39,771 nucleotides of DNA from a virus: positions 1 through 39,771 of IMG/VR virus record IMGVR_UViG_3300034107_001095; one strand, 5' to 3'. Below are positions 23,115 to 30,963 of this stretch, piece after piece (the stretch's first letter is position 1; every line of letters starts with the position of its first letter). The position numbers were made by a program, and so were the translations under genes. Under the pieces are notes generated by a model. It saw nothing but the letters and a program-made list of their open reading frames with translations, did no database searches and was not told the origin of the DNA.

Positions 23115-24584
23115 ATGAAAAAAATATTGGTATTCATTGCCGCCATCTTGATAATAGCTGGTCAGGGTTACGCGCAAACATCTGACACTAAGGACATCCA
23201 AATTGCAAAGCAAAAGCTTCGTGTTGGATTAGACACCGGCAAGTTCTTTACATCCACCACAGAGTCGATCAATAGCGGCAGCACCCACCGCCAACTGGCC
23301 ACTGCCAAAGCCATTTGGGATGCCATCGTAGCCGGTGGCGGTGGCGGGGGTGGGCACATCATACTGGACGATGATACCGTGATGGACCAACGCTCTGCAC
23401 TTAATTTCATAACTACGCCGACCATATCTATTACCGCTTCGGATGATTTGGCGAACGATGAGACCGAGATTCGCTTCATCGTGCCTAATGACGGGATCGG
23501 CGGGAATCAAATTGCCGCAGATGCAGTAGGCTCCTCTGAGATTACGGATGGATCTGTAGCATTGGCGGATATGGCCAACGTTGCGACAGGCACAGTTTTT
23601 TATAGAAAAACGGCGCTAACCGGGGCTCCAGAGGTTCAAACCCTCGCAACCCTAAAAAACGACCTGGGGATTACCGGCCAAGAAATCTTCAACGGCGGCA
23701 ACACCACCGGGGCTACGTTGATAATCGGGACCAATGACGCACAAAGCCTAATTTTCGAGACCAACAATACCGCCAGACTAACGCTCGCATCCGCTTCACT
23801 GACAACGGGCGGGAATTACACAATAGGAAATAGCGCAAATACCATTGCATTAAGTTCAACAGCGGCTTCCAACTCTGCAATAGGATTGAACGCAAGCAGT
23901 GTGTCGGGCAGCATAAAGGTGGGAGCATCCACCGCCTATACCCATACAACCGGAACCAAAACTAAAATGAACTTTAGCGGCGAGTCATATACAGCCGCAT
24001 CTGGTTCGGGGGTGTTTAAGGGCTTGTTATTCAATGACGCCTACGACCTGACAGGGACAGCTAACGGCTTGCAAAGCTCAATCGACATTAATCCCACGCT
24101 GACCAACCTCGTTAACGCCACTTATGTGGCGGTTCATATACAACCAGACAACGCCTCCGCTATAGGCGTAAATCAGACGGGTGTTAATACCCGTAATATT
24201 TTTCGCGGGAAAACGGCCATTGGATCTACAAGCGCACCCACGGAGCAATTGGAGGTCACGGGCAATGCGCGTGTTGCCGGCAAACTAGCATCTACTTCAA
24301 ATGCCACTACATTGGGTGCATCAGCTACAACGCTTGCGATCACGAGGAATGTGGTCAAACTAACGGGGAATGGGACCAATGTGCTCGCAACAATTACAGG
24401 GGGCATAGCTGGGCAAATTCTGACCATTATTTTCGTTGATGCGCTGGTAACCATTACAGACACAGGCACAGGCGCGGCAGATACCGTCAATCTATCCGCA
24501 CCATTTACCTCTACAGCAAACGATACGATTACGCTGGTATATGATGGAACCTCTTGGTTTGAAATTGTGCGCTCTGTAAACTAA
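23115..24584 (+). CDS. Second fibre-like protein with Sec signal peptide
   Basis: A 489-residue protein with signal peptide MKKILVFIAAILIIAGQGYAQ. It has a Gly linker near residue 75 (AGGGGGGGH), a fibre-type stretch (EITDGSVALADMANVATGT) and the module [17 protein letters not shown] near residue 200, shared with the large fibre at 19084. The later PTEQLEVTGNARVAGKL is another common fibre motif. The C-terminus (TANDTITLVYDGTSWFEIV) is a small beta domain seen at the end of many such fibres. It is probably a paralogue or alternative adhesin. Confidence 0.8.
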   Translation: MKKILVFIAAILIIAGQGYAQTSDTKDIQIAKQKLRVGLDTGKFFTSTTESINSGSTHRQLATAKAIWDAIVAGGGGGGGHIILDDDTVMDQRSALNFITTPTISITASDDLANDETEIRFIVPNDGIGGNQIAADAVGSSEITDGSVALADMANVATGTVFYRKTALTGAPEVQTLATLKNDLGITGQEIFNGGNTTGATLIIGTNDAQSLIFETNNTARLTLASASLTTGGNYTIGNSANTIALSSTAASNSAIGLNASSVSGSIKVGASTAYTHTTGTKTKMNFSGESYTAASGSGVFKGLLFNDAYDLTGTANGLQSSIDINPTLTNLVNATYVAVHIQPDNASAIGVNQTGVNTRNIFRGKTAIGSTSAPTEQLEVTGNARVAGKLASTSNATTLGASATTLAITRNVVKLTGNGTNVLATITGGIAGQILTIIFVDALVTITDTGTGAADTVNLSAPFTSTANDTITLVYDGTSWFEIVRSVN

Positions 24585-24590
24585 AAAACG

Positions 24591-24794
24591 ATGAACCCCA
24601 AAGCCCTGATCTTCGCCGTGATCTCTTGCGTGATCAAATCCCGGCAGCAGATATGGGAATACCTGAAACCATATCCCCGCTGGTGGAAGCTTCTGATAGC
24701 CGTGGCAACCGCTTGTTTTTTTACCCTGGCATTCATATACGCCACCAACATGGAGTGGATGCTGTATGAATTATTGGGCATTAAGAACCTATAG
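24591..24794 (+). CDS. Small single-span membrane protein
   Basis: A 67-residue protein with basic N-terminal residues (KSRQQIWEYLKPYPRW) and one membrane span near 33-52 (KLLIAVATACFFTLAFIYA). It begins 6 nt after the fibre gene and is the last gene of that module. A holin or spanin-like role is possible because no other lysis gene is evident. It could also be a membrane anchor for the exported fibre proteins. Confidence 0.6.
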   Translation: MNPKALIFAVISCVIKSRQQIWEYLKPYPRWWKLLIAVATACFFTLAFIYATNMEWMLYELLGIKNL

Positions 24795-24847
24795 CTGTTT
24801 TTGTGTCCTATAAGCCCACAAGAACCACCTCCAAATTTGCCACCAAT

Positions 24848-25993
24848 ATGGCGAACGAAAACTTACACAATACAAGATGGCTACGCAGCCGCCCGACACA
24901 GGGCGGATTCACCGCAGACAAGATCGATGCCGAGGCTGGTATCATCCGGGATGTGGTGATGGTGCAGGAGGGCCCTGCCAAAGGGCATGGGGTGCATCTC
25001 GAATCGGAGTTCATTGATTCGATTGTGGAGTACGATCAGAAGGTGTTTTCCAATCGTGGCCTAAAAGCCAGATTCGGCCATCCTTCCGCAAGCAGCGAGA
25101 CCATGGGTACGCAGTTGGGGATTTTCAAAAACTTCCGCAAGCGCACGGAGAATGGGTTGAGCGAATCCATTGCCGATCTTCATCTGCTCGAAGCAGCGAA
25201 TGAAAGCCCAACGCATCCAGGCATGCGAAACTGGGTTTTGAAAATGGCCCAGGAGAATCCGGAGTTCATCATGAGCTCCATTGTATTTGAAGCAAGCGGA
25301 TATTATCAGCGCAATCCGAATGGTGAAAAACACCCGCTAGAACTAAACCATGATTTTGATGGTGGAGACTTTACCAACTTCAGGGAAGAGTATGGAAATA
25401 TCTTCGTCGAGTTTCACCAGCATCTATACACAGACTTAGTGGAAGCCGGAGCGGCTACAGAATCGCTGTTCTCCAACCAGGTGAACCCCCACCTATTCGT
25501 CGCACAGGCAGATCAGTTCCTGTACGATCATCCAGAACTCAAGAAATTCATCCAATCTAATCCGGATAAGGTTACTGCCTTTTTCGGTAGCCTTGGAATA
25601 CAACTCACGGGTTCTGCAATAGAACCCAAACCCAAACCTAAAACAATGGCATTCAACTTATTTACTTGGCTATCTGGCGAGACGCCAGCCGAAGCCGAAG
25701 ACATTGAAACCATCCGTACCGAACTGACTACCGCTCAGACATCCGTGATGGAGCTCAAGGCCGAAAAATTAACTGCTGAGAATCGCGTAGCCGAACTCAA
25801 GCAAGGCAATGATGCGCTACAATCCGCTCTCGGAGAAATGGAAACTCAGCTTTCAAAAGCTACCGAACGCATTGCTGAACTGGAAGCAAAGCCAGCTGCA
25901 TTGCATACCGGAGGACCAACGGAGGCTTCGATTTCAAGCCCTGAGAAAGGCCAAAGAACCAACGAAGTTTACCAGCGCTACGGCATCAAGTAA
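24848..25993 (+). CDS. Capsid maturation protease fused to scaffold
   Basis: A 381-residue protein from ATG 24848 (a GTG at 24803 would add 15 residues). The N-terminal two thirds show the prohead-protease pattern: a His in LKARFGHPSA (about residue 77) and a Ser in PEFIMSSIVFEASG (about 142), with SIADLHLLEA between, as in serine proteases of phage heads. The last 115 residues are a charged coiled coil (IRTELTTAQTSVMELKAEK, METQLSKATERIAELEAK), typical of a scaffolding region. It should shape the procapsid and then cut head proteins. It is directly followed by the major capsid gene. Confidence 0.82.
   Translation: MANENLHNTRWLRSRPTQGGFTADKIDAEAGIIRDVVMVQEGPAKGHGVHLESEFIDSIVEYDQKVFSNRGLKARFGHPSASSETMGTQLGIFKNFRKRTENGLSESIADLHLLEAANESPTHPGMRNWVLKMAQENPEFIMSSIVFEASGYYQRNPNGEKHPLELNHDFDGGDFTNFREEYGNIFVEFHQHLYTDLVEAGAATESLFSNQVNPHLFVAQADQFLYDHPELKKFIQSNPDKVTAFFGSLGIQLTGSAIEPKPKPKTMAFNLFTWLSGETPAEAEDIETIRTELTTAQTSVMELKAEKLTAENRVAELKQGNDALQSALGEMETQLSKATERIAELEAKPAALHTGGPTEASISSPEKGQRTNEVYQRYGIK
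25646..25993 (+). CDS. Possible nested scaffold protein (internal start)
   Basis: An in-frame ATG at 25646, preceded by an A-rich stretch (CCCAAACCTAAAACA) that looks like a Bacteroidetes ribosome entry site, would yield just the 115-residue C-terminal coiled coil (MAFNLFTWLSGETPAEAED...). In phage lambda the scaffold Nu3 is made the same way inside the protease gene C. This is inferred by analogy. Confidence 0.45.
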   Translation: MAFNLFTWLSGETPAEAEDIETIRTELTTAQTSVMELKAEKLTAENRVAELKQGNDALQSALGEMETQLSKATERIAELEAKPAALHTGGPTEASISSPEKGQRTNEVYQRYGIK

Positions 25994-26044
25994 ACCCACC
26001 AACCAGACACGCTTTATTTTCAAACATTCAACACACGCAACACA

Positions 26045-27022
26045 ATGGCAGAAGCAGTAAGCATCCCCAGTGCCGACCTCGTTCAGGAGTTCCTGACAGA
26101 TAAAGGCCAAGAGGTGATCCGCCGGATGTTCATGGACTTCCGTAGCGCACGTATGGTGCGCAAATTCGCCGGGGTGACCGATAAGCTCATCCTTGCTCGT
26201 CAAGACGTAACGACGGCACTCATCAAAGAGTGGAACTCTACGCTCGCCTTCACCAACGACGCCATCGAAGTGACCTCGGTCAACCTCGAAGTGGCTCGCA
26301 TGAAGACCGAACTCAAATTCATCATCGGAGACGACACCCTTCACGCCTACAAAGCCTACCTGAAAGGTGCCGGCCTTGTGAGCGATGATATGGGCCTCGT
26401 GGAGTACCTGCTCCAGGATCCTATTTCGGTGCAGCAGGAGGAACTGGAAAACGCCATGTGGCAAGGCGTAGAGCTTGGTTCTGGTGTTGGCACACGCACG
26501 CTGACAGACCGTATCAATGGCTACCGCGAGATCGCTCGTTTGGCTGGTGTGGCTGGCAATGCTACCGTGGTGGCTACCGGCGCAATCACCTCGGCCAATG
26601 CCGTCGCAAAGGTCGAGGAGGTTTACGCAGCAGCCGACAAGACCATGAAGGATCGTGGCTTCATGATTTTCTGCAGCTACAACCTGTTCGAAAATTATCA
26701 GCTGGACCTGCTCACTAAGCACAGCAATGCCGACATGATGCTCAAGACCGTCACTGGTCAAGGCTACACGCTGGAAGGAATGCCATTGCGTCTTGGCGCA
26801 GGTCGCTCGTTCCTTGTACCTGTGCCTGGCATGGGGGATGATGATGCACTGATCGGAACCCGCCCTGAATTCCTTGCCTACGGATTCGACTATGAATCCG
26901 AGTGGACCGATTGGAAGGTTCAGGAGTACGGCTGGGAAACCTGGGCACTCAACAAGTTCCCTGTAGGCGTACAGATCCTGCTCCAGAAACAAGGATTCCT
27001 GGTTATCAACAACCAACTGTAA
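26045..27022 (+). CDS. Major capsid protein
   Basis: A 325-residue protein in the position and size of an HK97-fold major capsid protein. Its start (MAEAVSIPSADLVQEFL) leads to an N-terminal arm-like helix. The body has a glutamate- and arginine-rich region (ARMKTELKFIIGDDTLHAY) and the C-terminal part (ALIGTRPEFLAYGFDYESEW, NKFPVGVQILLQKQGFL) resembles capsid proteins of Bacteroidetes phages. It follows the protease-scaffold gene by 51 nt with an A-rich leader. A hairpin lies behind it at 27046. Confidence 0.85.
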   Translation: MAEAVSIPSADLVQEFLTDKGQEVIRRMFMDFRSARMVRKFAGVTDKLILARQDVTTALIKEWNSTLAFTNDAIEVTSVNLEVARMKTELKFIIGDDTLHAYKAYLKGAGLVSDDMGLVEYLLQDPISVQQEELENAMWQGVELGSGVGTRTLTDRINGYREIARLAGVAGNATVVATGAITSANAVAKVEEVYAAADKTMKDRGFMIFCSYNLFENYQLDLLTKHSNADMMLKTVTGQGYTLEGMPLRLGAGRSFLVPVPGMGDDDALIGTRPEFLAYGFDYESEWTDWKVQEYGWETWALNKFPVGVQILLQKQGFLVINNQL

Positions 27023-27045
27023 GCCAATCACCTAATTCAATCACC

Positions 27046-27068
27046 TGGGCGATCTTAGTGATCACCCA
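27046..27068 (+). other. Hairpin behind the capsid gene
   Basis: TGGGCGATC (27046-27054) pairs with GATCACCCA (27060-27068) with one mismatch, loop TTAGT, followed by AAAAAAAC. It is not a terminator in this direction. It might protect the highly expressed capsid mRNA from decay. Confidence 0.45.
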
Positions 27069-27086
27069 AAAAAACAATACTGCATT

Positions 27087-28196
27087 ATGGCAGACGAAAA
27101 AGACACCATCATCGCCGACCTTCAGGCTCGTATCTCGGCACTGGAGGAGCTGGCAGTGGCCTCTCCGGAGGGTTCCGGGCAGGCCATCACCACCGCCAAG
27201 AAAAAAGCCGTTCAGCTGAGCGGCGAGACCTTCTCGGTAGAAGGTAAAAAATATCAGGCTGCTTACCCACAATGGCAAGACGGGGGCAAAACCGTAACAG
27301 AAGAAAACCTGTTGGCTGACAAGACCATGCAAAAGGCCCTGGTATCCAGCGGCTCGAAGTTGGTCAAACTGGCCGGCATGTTGCTCCTGTTTCTCTTCGC
27401 CTTCTCCTTCACGGCAAAAGCAGGCATCGTAATCAATCCTTACGCAGTCGAAGTATACACCCCGACGAAAAAGGATTTCTTCGCCCTGCAGGATCTGATG
27501 ATCATCTACCGTGCATCTACGGACGCCTTTGAGGTCCAGACTGCATCCACCCGGACGAAGGTCTGGGGCGGGGATGTAGATTCAGTAGTCATTGCCGGAG
27601 CATCTACCACCGCGCTCAAGCTGGCGTACCTCCGAACCCTGATGCTGGAGACCAATACAACGGGCGGATACAGAGTATTTTTAGGCCGGAATAACCTGGA
27701 CTTCAACTACAACTCATCCACCAAGCGCCTGGACCTGAAATCTGGAAGCAATAAGCAACCGCTTTGGTTTGGAAGTATTGACTCATTACTCAGCGGCCCC
27801 ACGGGGACATCTGCCAAACTGGCCTATATCAGGCTGGTGAATCGCTGGCAAGCGCAGGACTGCCTACCTACCACCAGCGTAGCCACTATTGCAGCAGGCG
27901 CTGCGGCTGGATCCAGCCCTACCGTCACCGTCACAGGCGACGCTTTCTCCGGCAGCATCAGTGTTACCACAGGCGCATCCGGAGCAACTACCGGAACGCT
28001 GGCCACGGTGACAACCAAGATTACGGCTCCTACCGGAACGAGGGTTGTGCTTTGGCCTACGGGTGACAACTCTATTCTGCACAACGTAAGGGTAAAAGCA
28101 AGCGGGACAACGACTACGATCGTGCTCGCAGTCCCGGCAACGGCATTGGCCAGTGCCACGGCCTATACCTGGGATTACATGGTGGTGCCCTACTAA
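27087..28196 (+). CDS. Capsid-cluster protein with internal signal-like segment (possible fusion)
   Basis: A 369-residue protein. Residues 1-97 look like a small head-associated protein on their own: coiled coil (TIIADLQARISALEELA), then FSVEGKKYQAAYPQWQ and a helical end. At residue 98 an in-frame Met starts MLLLFLFAFSFTAKAGIV, a textbook signal peptide, followed by a beta-rich domain and a Ser/Thr/Gly-rich C-terminal region (SGSISVTTGASGATTGTLAT) like fibre or decoration proteins. It could be a fusion by loss of a stop codon, or the ATG at 27378 could be used as a second start. A terminator follows at 28215. Head decoration is the likeliest role. Confidence 0.65.
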   Translation: MADEKDTIIADLQARISALEELAVASPEGSGQAITTAKKKAVQLSGETFSVEGKKYQAAYPQWQDGGKTVTEENLLADKTMQKALVSSGSKLVKLAGMLLLFLFAFSFTAKAGIVINPYAVEVYTPTKKDFFALQDLMIIYRASTDAFEVQTASTRTKVWGGDVDSVVIAGASTTALKLAYLRTLMLETNTTGGYRVFLGRNNLDFNYNSSTKRLDLKSGSNKQPLWFGSIDSLLSGPTGTSAKLAYIRLVNRWQAQDCLPTTSVATIAAGAAAGSSPTVTVTGDAFSGSISVTTGASGATTGTLATVTTKITAPTGTRVVLWPTGDNSILHNVRVKASGTTTTIVLAVPATALASATAYTWDYMVVPY

Positions 28197-28214
28197 TCAA
28201 TTTTTTCAAATCAC

Positions 28215-28252
28215 ATCCGGTGCGCTTACCTATCTGAGTGCACCGGATTTTT
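28215..28252 (+). terminator. Terminator closing the capsid operon
   Basis: ATCCGGTGC (28215-28223) pairs perfectly with GCACCGGAT (28240-28248), followed by five T. It separates the head genes from the tail tube gene 16 nt further on. Confidence 0.85.
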
Positions 28253-28268
28253 AAAACGCATCGAAATC

Positions 28269-28814
28269 ATGGAAATCATTCATTTCATTCTGTTCGCACT
28301 AATCCCCATGCTGGGGCTTTGCACGTGTAACCTTGCCGCAGTGGACAAGGAATGTGGTCGTAATGCTCCCGGCCTTAAGACCATATTATACCTGGCTTGC
28401 GCCGACGATATTACCAGCATCGGTGCTGCTACTGCTCACGCAGTGAGTACCATCACGGAGGTGGCCACGCAGGGTTTTTTCCCGATCAATATTATCCGCA
28501 AGGACAATGATCTGAAATCAACCCCGGGTGAAGATGGCGGATTTACCACCGAGCTCAAGGGCTTCATCTCGAAGCAAACCGCAGCCAAATCTAATGTGCT
28601 GACGCAGTTTGCCACCGACGAGAACTACATCGCGATCGCGGTGGATCAGAACGGGGTACAGCATATCCTTGGAAGCATTGATCATCCGATCAGAGCCAAG
28701 GCGGAACCTGTCACCACGCCCAAAAACGGATACAACGTGACGCTTACCTGGGAAGGGCATTCGGATATTCCGTACATCTACACTGGGGCCATTGGCGACG
28801 TACTGCATCCGTAA
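28269..28814 (+). CDS. Probable major tail (tube) protein
   Basis: A 181-residue protein. From residue 18 on (CTCNLAAVDKECGRNAPGLK, TILYLACADDI, GFTTELKGFISKQTAAKSN, NGYNVTLTWEGHSDIPYIY) it resembles tail tube proteins of Bacteroidetes siphoviruses, which often begin with a Cys-rich N-terminus like this. Two starts are possible: ATG 28269, with an A-containing leader but a hydrophobic N-terminal extension, and ATG 28308, which gives MLGLCTCNL. I give the longer one. It is the first gene of the tail operon after a terminator. Confidence 0.65.
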   Translation: MEIIHFILFALIPMLGLCTCNLAAVDKECGRNAPGLKTILYLACADDITSIGAATAHAVSTITEVATQGFFPINIIRKDNDLKSTPGEDGGFTTELKGFISKQTAAKSNVLTQFATDENYIAIAVDQNGVQHILGSIDHPIRAKAEPVTTPKNGYNVTLTWEGHSDIPYIYTGAIGDVLHP

Positions 28815-28844
28815 TCTACTCACCATTTCACTACTATCTGACTT

Positions 28845-29090
28845 ATGGCAGACGAAAAAGCAGTACCAGTGCCATCAGAGGCCAAAGGCCCAAAAGAATG
28901 GCGCTACGTAGGTCCCGGCAGCGAATCCCGCCCGAAAGAACGGGTGCCGCTCATCTCCAACCTGCCGCTTGATTTCAAGCAGCCGCGTTTGGGCTTCGAC
29001 CAAAACAAGTATCCCGCCAACGAACTCCCGGCCAAGTTCGTGGAGTACGTGATGCGAACCAACACTACAGCGCGGGATTGGTGGAAGTGA
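28845..29090 (+). CDS. Small hypothetical protein in the tail operon
   Basis: An 81-residue, proline- and charge-rich protein (MADEKAVPVPSEAKGPKEWR...) with no recognised domain. Its first bases, TTATGGCAGACGAAAAAG, repeat exactly those at the start of the gene at 27087. It probably makes a small structural or assembly protein, followed by a strong terminator. Confidence 0.65.
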   Translation: MADEKAVPVPSEAKGPKEWRYVGPGSESRPKERVPLISNLPLDFKQPRLGFDQNKYPANELPAKFVEYVMRTNTTARDWWK

Positions 29091-29114
29091 ATGCCATCAA
29101 CACACGTTATTCAT

Positions 29115-29150
29115 GCCCCGTTTCCGCCCTAGGAGGCGGGGCTTTTTTTT
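29115..29150 (+). terminator. Strong terminator after the tail tube genes
   Basis: GCCCCGTTTCC (29115-29125) pairs with GGAGGCGGGGC (29132-29142), two G-T pairs, then eight T. It would limit readthrough from the abundant tube transcript into the tail assembly genes. Confidence 0.92.
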
Positions 29151-29178
29151 AATAATCCCCCCACAACATGCTTCAATT

Positions 29179-29421
29179 ATGGAACCTCACATTTACGAGC
29201 AGATCAACAATCAGATTTTGCGCCTGCTCCTCTACTTCGGAGGGGTTGTCATAACCACGCTGTCTGGCGCACTGGCCTACTTATGGAACCAGTGGCGTGC
29301 CGAGCAGCGGGAACGAATCGAACTGGACAAGGCCAATGCGCAGGCAATGACCGCAGTAGCCAACCAACTCGACAACGTGAAGGATGCTCTGGATGAACTT
29401 CGCCATTCAAAAAAACAATGA
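29179..29421 (+). CDS. Small membrane protein with coiled coil (holin candidate)
   Basis: An 80-residue protein from ATG 29179. One membrane span near residues 14-34 (LRLLLYFGGVVITTLSGALAYLW) is followed by a charged coiled coil (AEQRERIELDKANAQAMTAV, LDNVKDALDELRHS). The make-up is like small holin-type or haemolysin-XhlA-type phage proteins, though the order of span and coil is reversed compared with XhlA. It overlaps the next gene by 4 nt. With no other clear holin it is a lysis candidate; a tail assembly role is the alternative. Confidence 0.6.
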   Translation: MEPHIYEQINNQILRLLLYFGGVVITTLSGALAYLWNQWRAEQRERIELDKANAQAMTAVANQLDNVKDALDELRHSKKQ

Positions 29422-29603
29422 CCATGAGCATGAAACAGAAATACGCCAACGCCCGATCACAAAGACTAAGCGCTGCCCAGCGCCTCATTGAGACACATGG
29501 CCAGGAGCCGCCCCCAAAGGAGGAGATGAGACCGAAGCGGCAACACAGGGCAAAGACCAGGTACATGGTCGAGCCGCTTGAGCTCAAGGTGGCGCATGGG
29601 TAG
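29418..29603 (+). CDS. Small basic hypothetical protein
   Basis: A 61-residue protein rich in Lys, Arg and Gln (MTMSMKQKYANARSQRLSAA...), without a recognised domain. The start overlaps the preceding stop (ATGA); Met 3 or Met 5 would also work. The basic charge suggests nucleic-acid or membrane contact. Confidence 0.5.
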   Translation: MTMSMKQKYANARSQRLSAAQRLIETHGQEPPPKEEMRPKRQHRAKTRYMVEPLELKVAHG

Positions 29604-29673
29604 GTCCTATATCAGCCCATCGAATGAACTGACTTTTGAATTACAAATCACTACTCACTTAATTTTCATTGCA

Positions 29674-30081
29674 ATGATTGAAGTAAATGGAAACGCGCTG
29701 GGCTTCGATGAAGTCGTAGACACGCTGGACGACGCACTGATCGTCGTGGAGAAAGTATCGGAAGCAATTGCAGACGGTATCGGTCTCAGCGACATTGGCA
29801 CCCTGATCGACATCACGCCACGGCTCAACGAGATCCGCAAGGATGCTCCGGTTTTTGCCGCGCAGATTGCTGACCTTCAGGAGGAAGAATCCGAACTGGT
29901 GGCAGCGCAATTGGTGGCACGTCGCGGTGGATCCACAAGCAACATCATCCAGAAGTCTTTGGCAGCGCTCACGCTGGCCAGTCGCTGGCATGGCACGGTT
30001 GCCGAGGTGGTAGACCTGACGCAGGAAACCATTGCTTTTGCGAAAAGCTTCGGGAAACAAGCTGATCCAGCCGACGCATGA
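29674..30081 (+). CDS. Probable tail assembly protein (first chaperone position)
   Basis: A 135-residue acidic helical protein from ATG 29674 (MIEVNGNALGFDEVVDTLDD...), with AQIADLQEEESELVAAQLVA in the middle. It lies between the tube and the tape measure, where siphoviruses encode tail assembly chaperones. It overlaps the next gene by 4 nt (ATGA) rather than by a programmed frameshift. Role inferred from position. Confidence 0.55.
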   Translation: MIEVNGNALGFDEVVDTLDDALIVVEKVSEAIADGIGLSDIGTLIDITPRLNEIRKDAPVFAAQIADLQEEESELVAAQLVARRGGSTSNIIQKSLAALTLASRWHGTVAEVVDLTQETIAFAKSFGKQADPADA

Positions 30082-30959
30082 TCGAAGCGATCCTAACGAA
30101 CAACAAACGCCGACGCTGGAATCCGTTCCGGCGGCGGCGTTTTGTTTTGCGCATCCCGCAGCGCTGGGAGGAGGTGACTCCCTTGGCACGTCGTGAACGC
30201 TGGTGGCGATGGGTGGCCACGCTCACTCCCCCGGAAGCAAAGCGCCGGATCATGCGTGACATGATCCCGATGCCATGGCGCAGAAAGATGCTGGATGCCG
30301 AACAGGGTGCTATTGTGGCTCACCTGGAATGGGTAATGCCGGTGCCGGATGCTGAAATGATTCCGCTGGAGTCATTCTATCACCGGGACATTCGGTATGT
30401 ATTCCCCAAACCCAAAGGCCCCAACGTAAGCTGTGTAGAGTTTGCCCTGTGCGATGATTATTACAAGGAGTTTGTGGGCGGCGATGCAGAGGCCTTATTG
30501 CGTGTGTCGGCCTGTGTATGGCGCGAAGAAGACGAAGGCGAGCGGGAAATGCTCAAGCGGGGCGACGAACGGGTATTAATCCACAGCCAGGCAGAAGTGG
30601 AGGCCCGGGTGGTGAAGATGGCTGGTGCGCCGCAGGAAGTGCATATTCAGGCGCTGATGTGGTGGATGGGCATGAAGATGCTGGTGAATAAGATGTATGG
30701 ACGCTGGCTATTTGAAGAGGATGAGGAGGACGATGATGAGGAAGAACAAGACACCCAAAAGCCGGAAGTAGCAACCGGGCCAAACTTTGGATGGTGGGGT
30801 ATCTTTCTGGACGTAGCAGAGTCGGGCGTGTTCGGGCCGCTTGAAAAAGTGTACCAGGCATCGATCCACGACATCTGCATTTTTCTGGTAAAAAAACGGG
30901 CAGAGGCAAACCGAAGCCCAGAATCTCCAACACCTACAACGCCTCCTGACGAGGATTAA
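30078..30959 (+). CDS. Probable tail assembly protein (second chaperone position)
   Basis: A 293-residue protein: very basic start (NNKRRRWNPFRRRRFVLRI), a central region containing HIQALMWWMGMKMLVNKMYG, an acidic tract near residue 215 (FEEDEEDDDEEEQD), and a tryptophan-bearing C-terminal domain (FGWWGIFLDVAESGVFGPLE) like those of tail chaperones that read the tape measure. An A7 run near 30892 exists, but a slip there would only change the last 20 residues. Role is inferred. Confidence 0.55.
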   Translation: MIEAILTNNKRRRWNPFRRRRFVLRIPQRWEEVTPLARRERWWRWVATLTPPEAKRRIMRDMIPMPWRRKMLDAEQGAIVAHLEWVMPVPDAEMIPLESFYHRDIRYVFPKPKGPNVSCVEFALCDDYYKEFVGGDAEALLRVSACVWREEDEGEREMLKRGDERVLIHSQAEVEARVVKMAGAPQEVHIQALMWWMGMKMLVNKMYGRWLFEEDEEDDDEEEQDTQKPEVATGPNFGWWGIFLDVAESGVFGPLEKVYQASIHDICIFLVKKRAEANRSPESPTPTTPPDED

Positions 30960-30963
30960 ACCC

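Noticed and set aside
19084-24584. Diversity-generating retroelement acting on the fibres
   Set aside because: No reverse transcriptase gene and no template/variable repeat pair was seen in the window.
30000-30090. Programmed -1 frameshift between the two tail assembly genes
   Set aside because: The -1 frame has a stop at 30063-30065, and no slippery site lies in the short window after it; the GGGAAAC near 30052 is in the wrong frame. ATGA coupling explains the layout.
30885-30955. A7 slippery run in the second tail assembly gene
   Set aside because: A shift would only replace the last 22 residues with 18 others, so a functional frameshift is unlikely.
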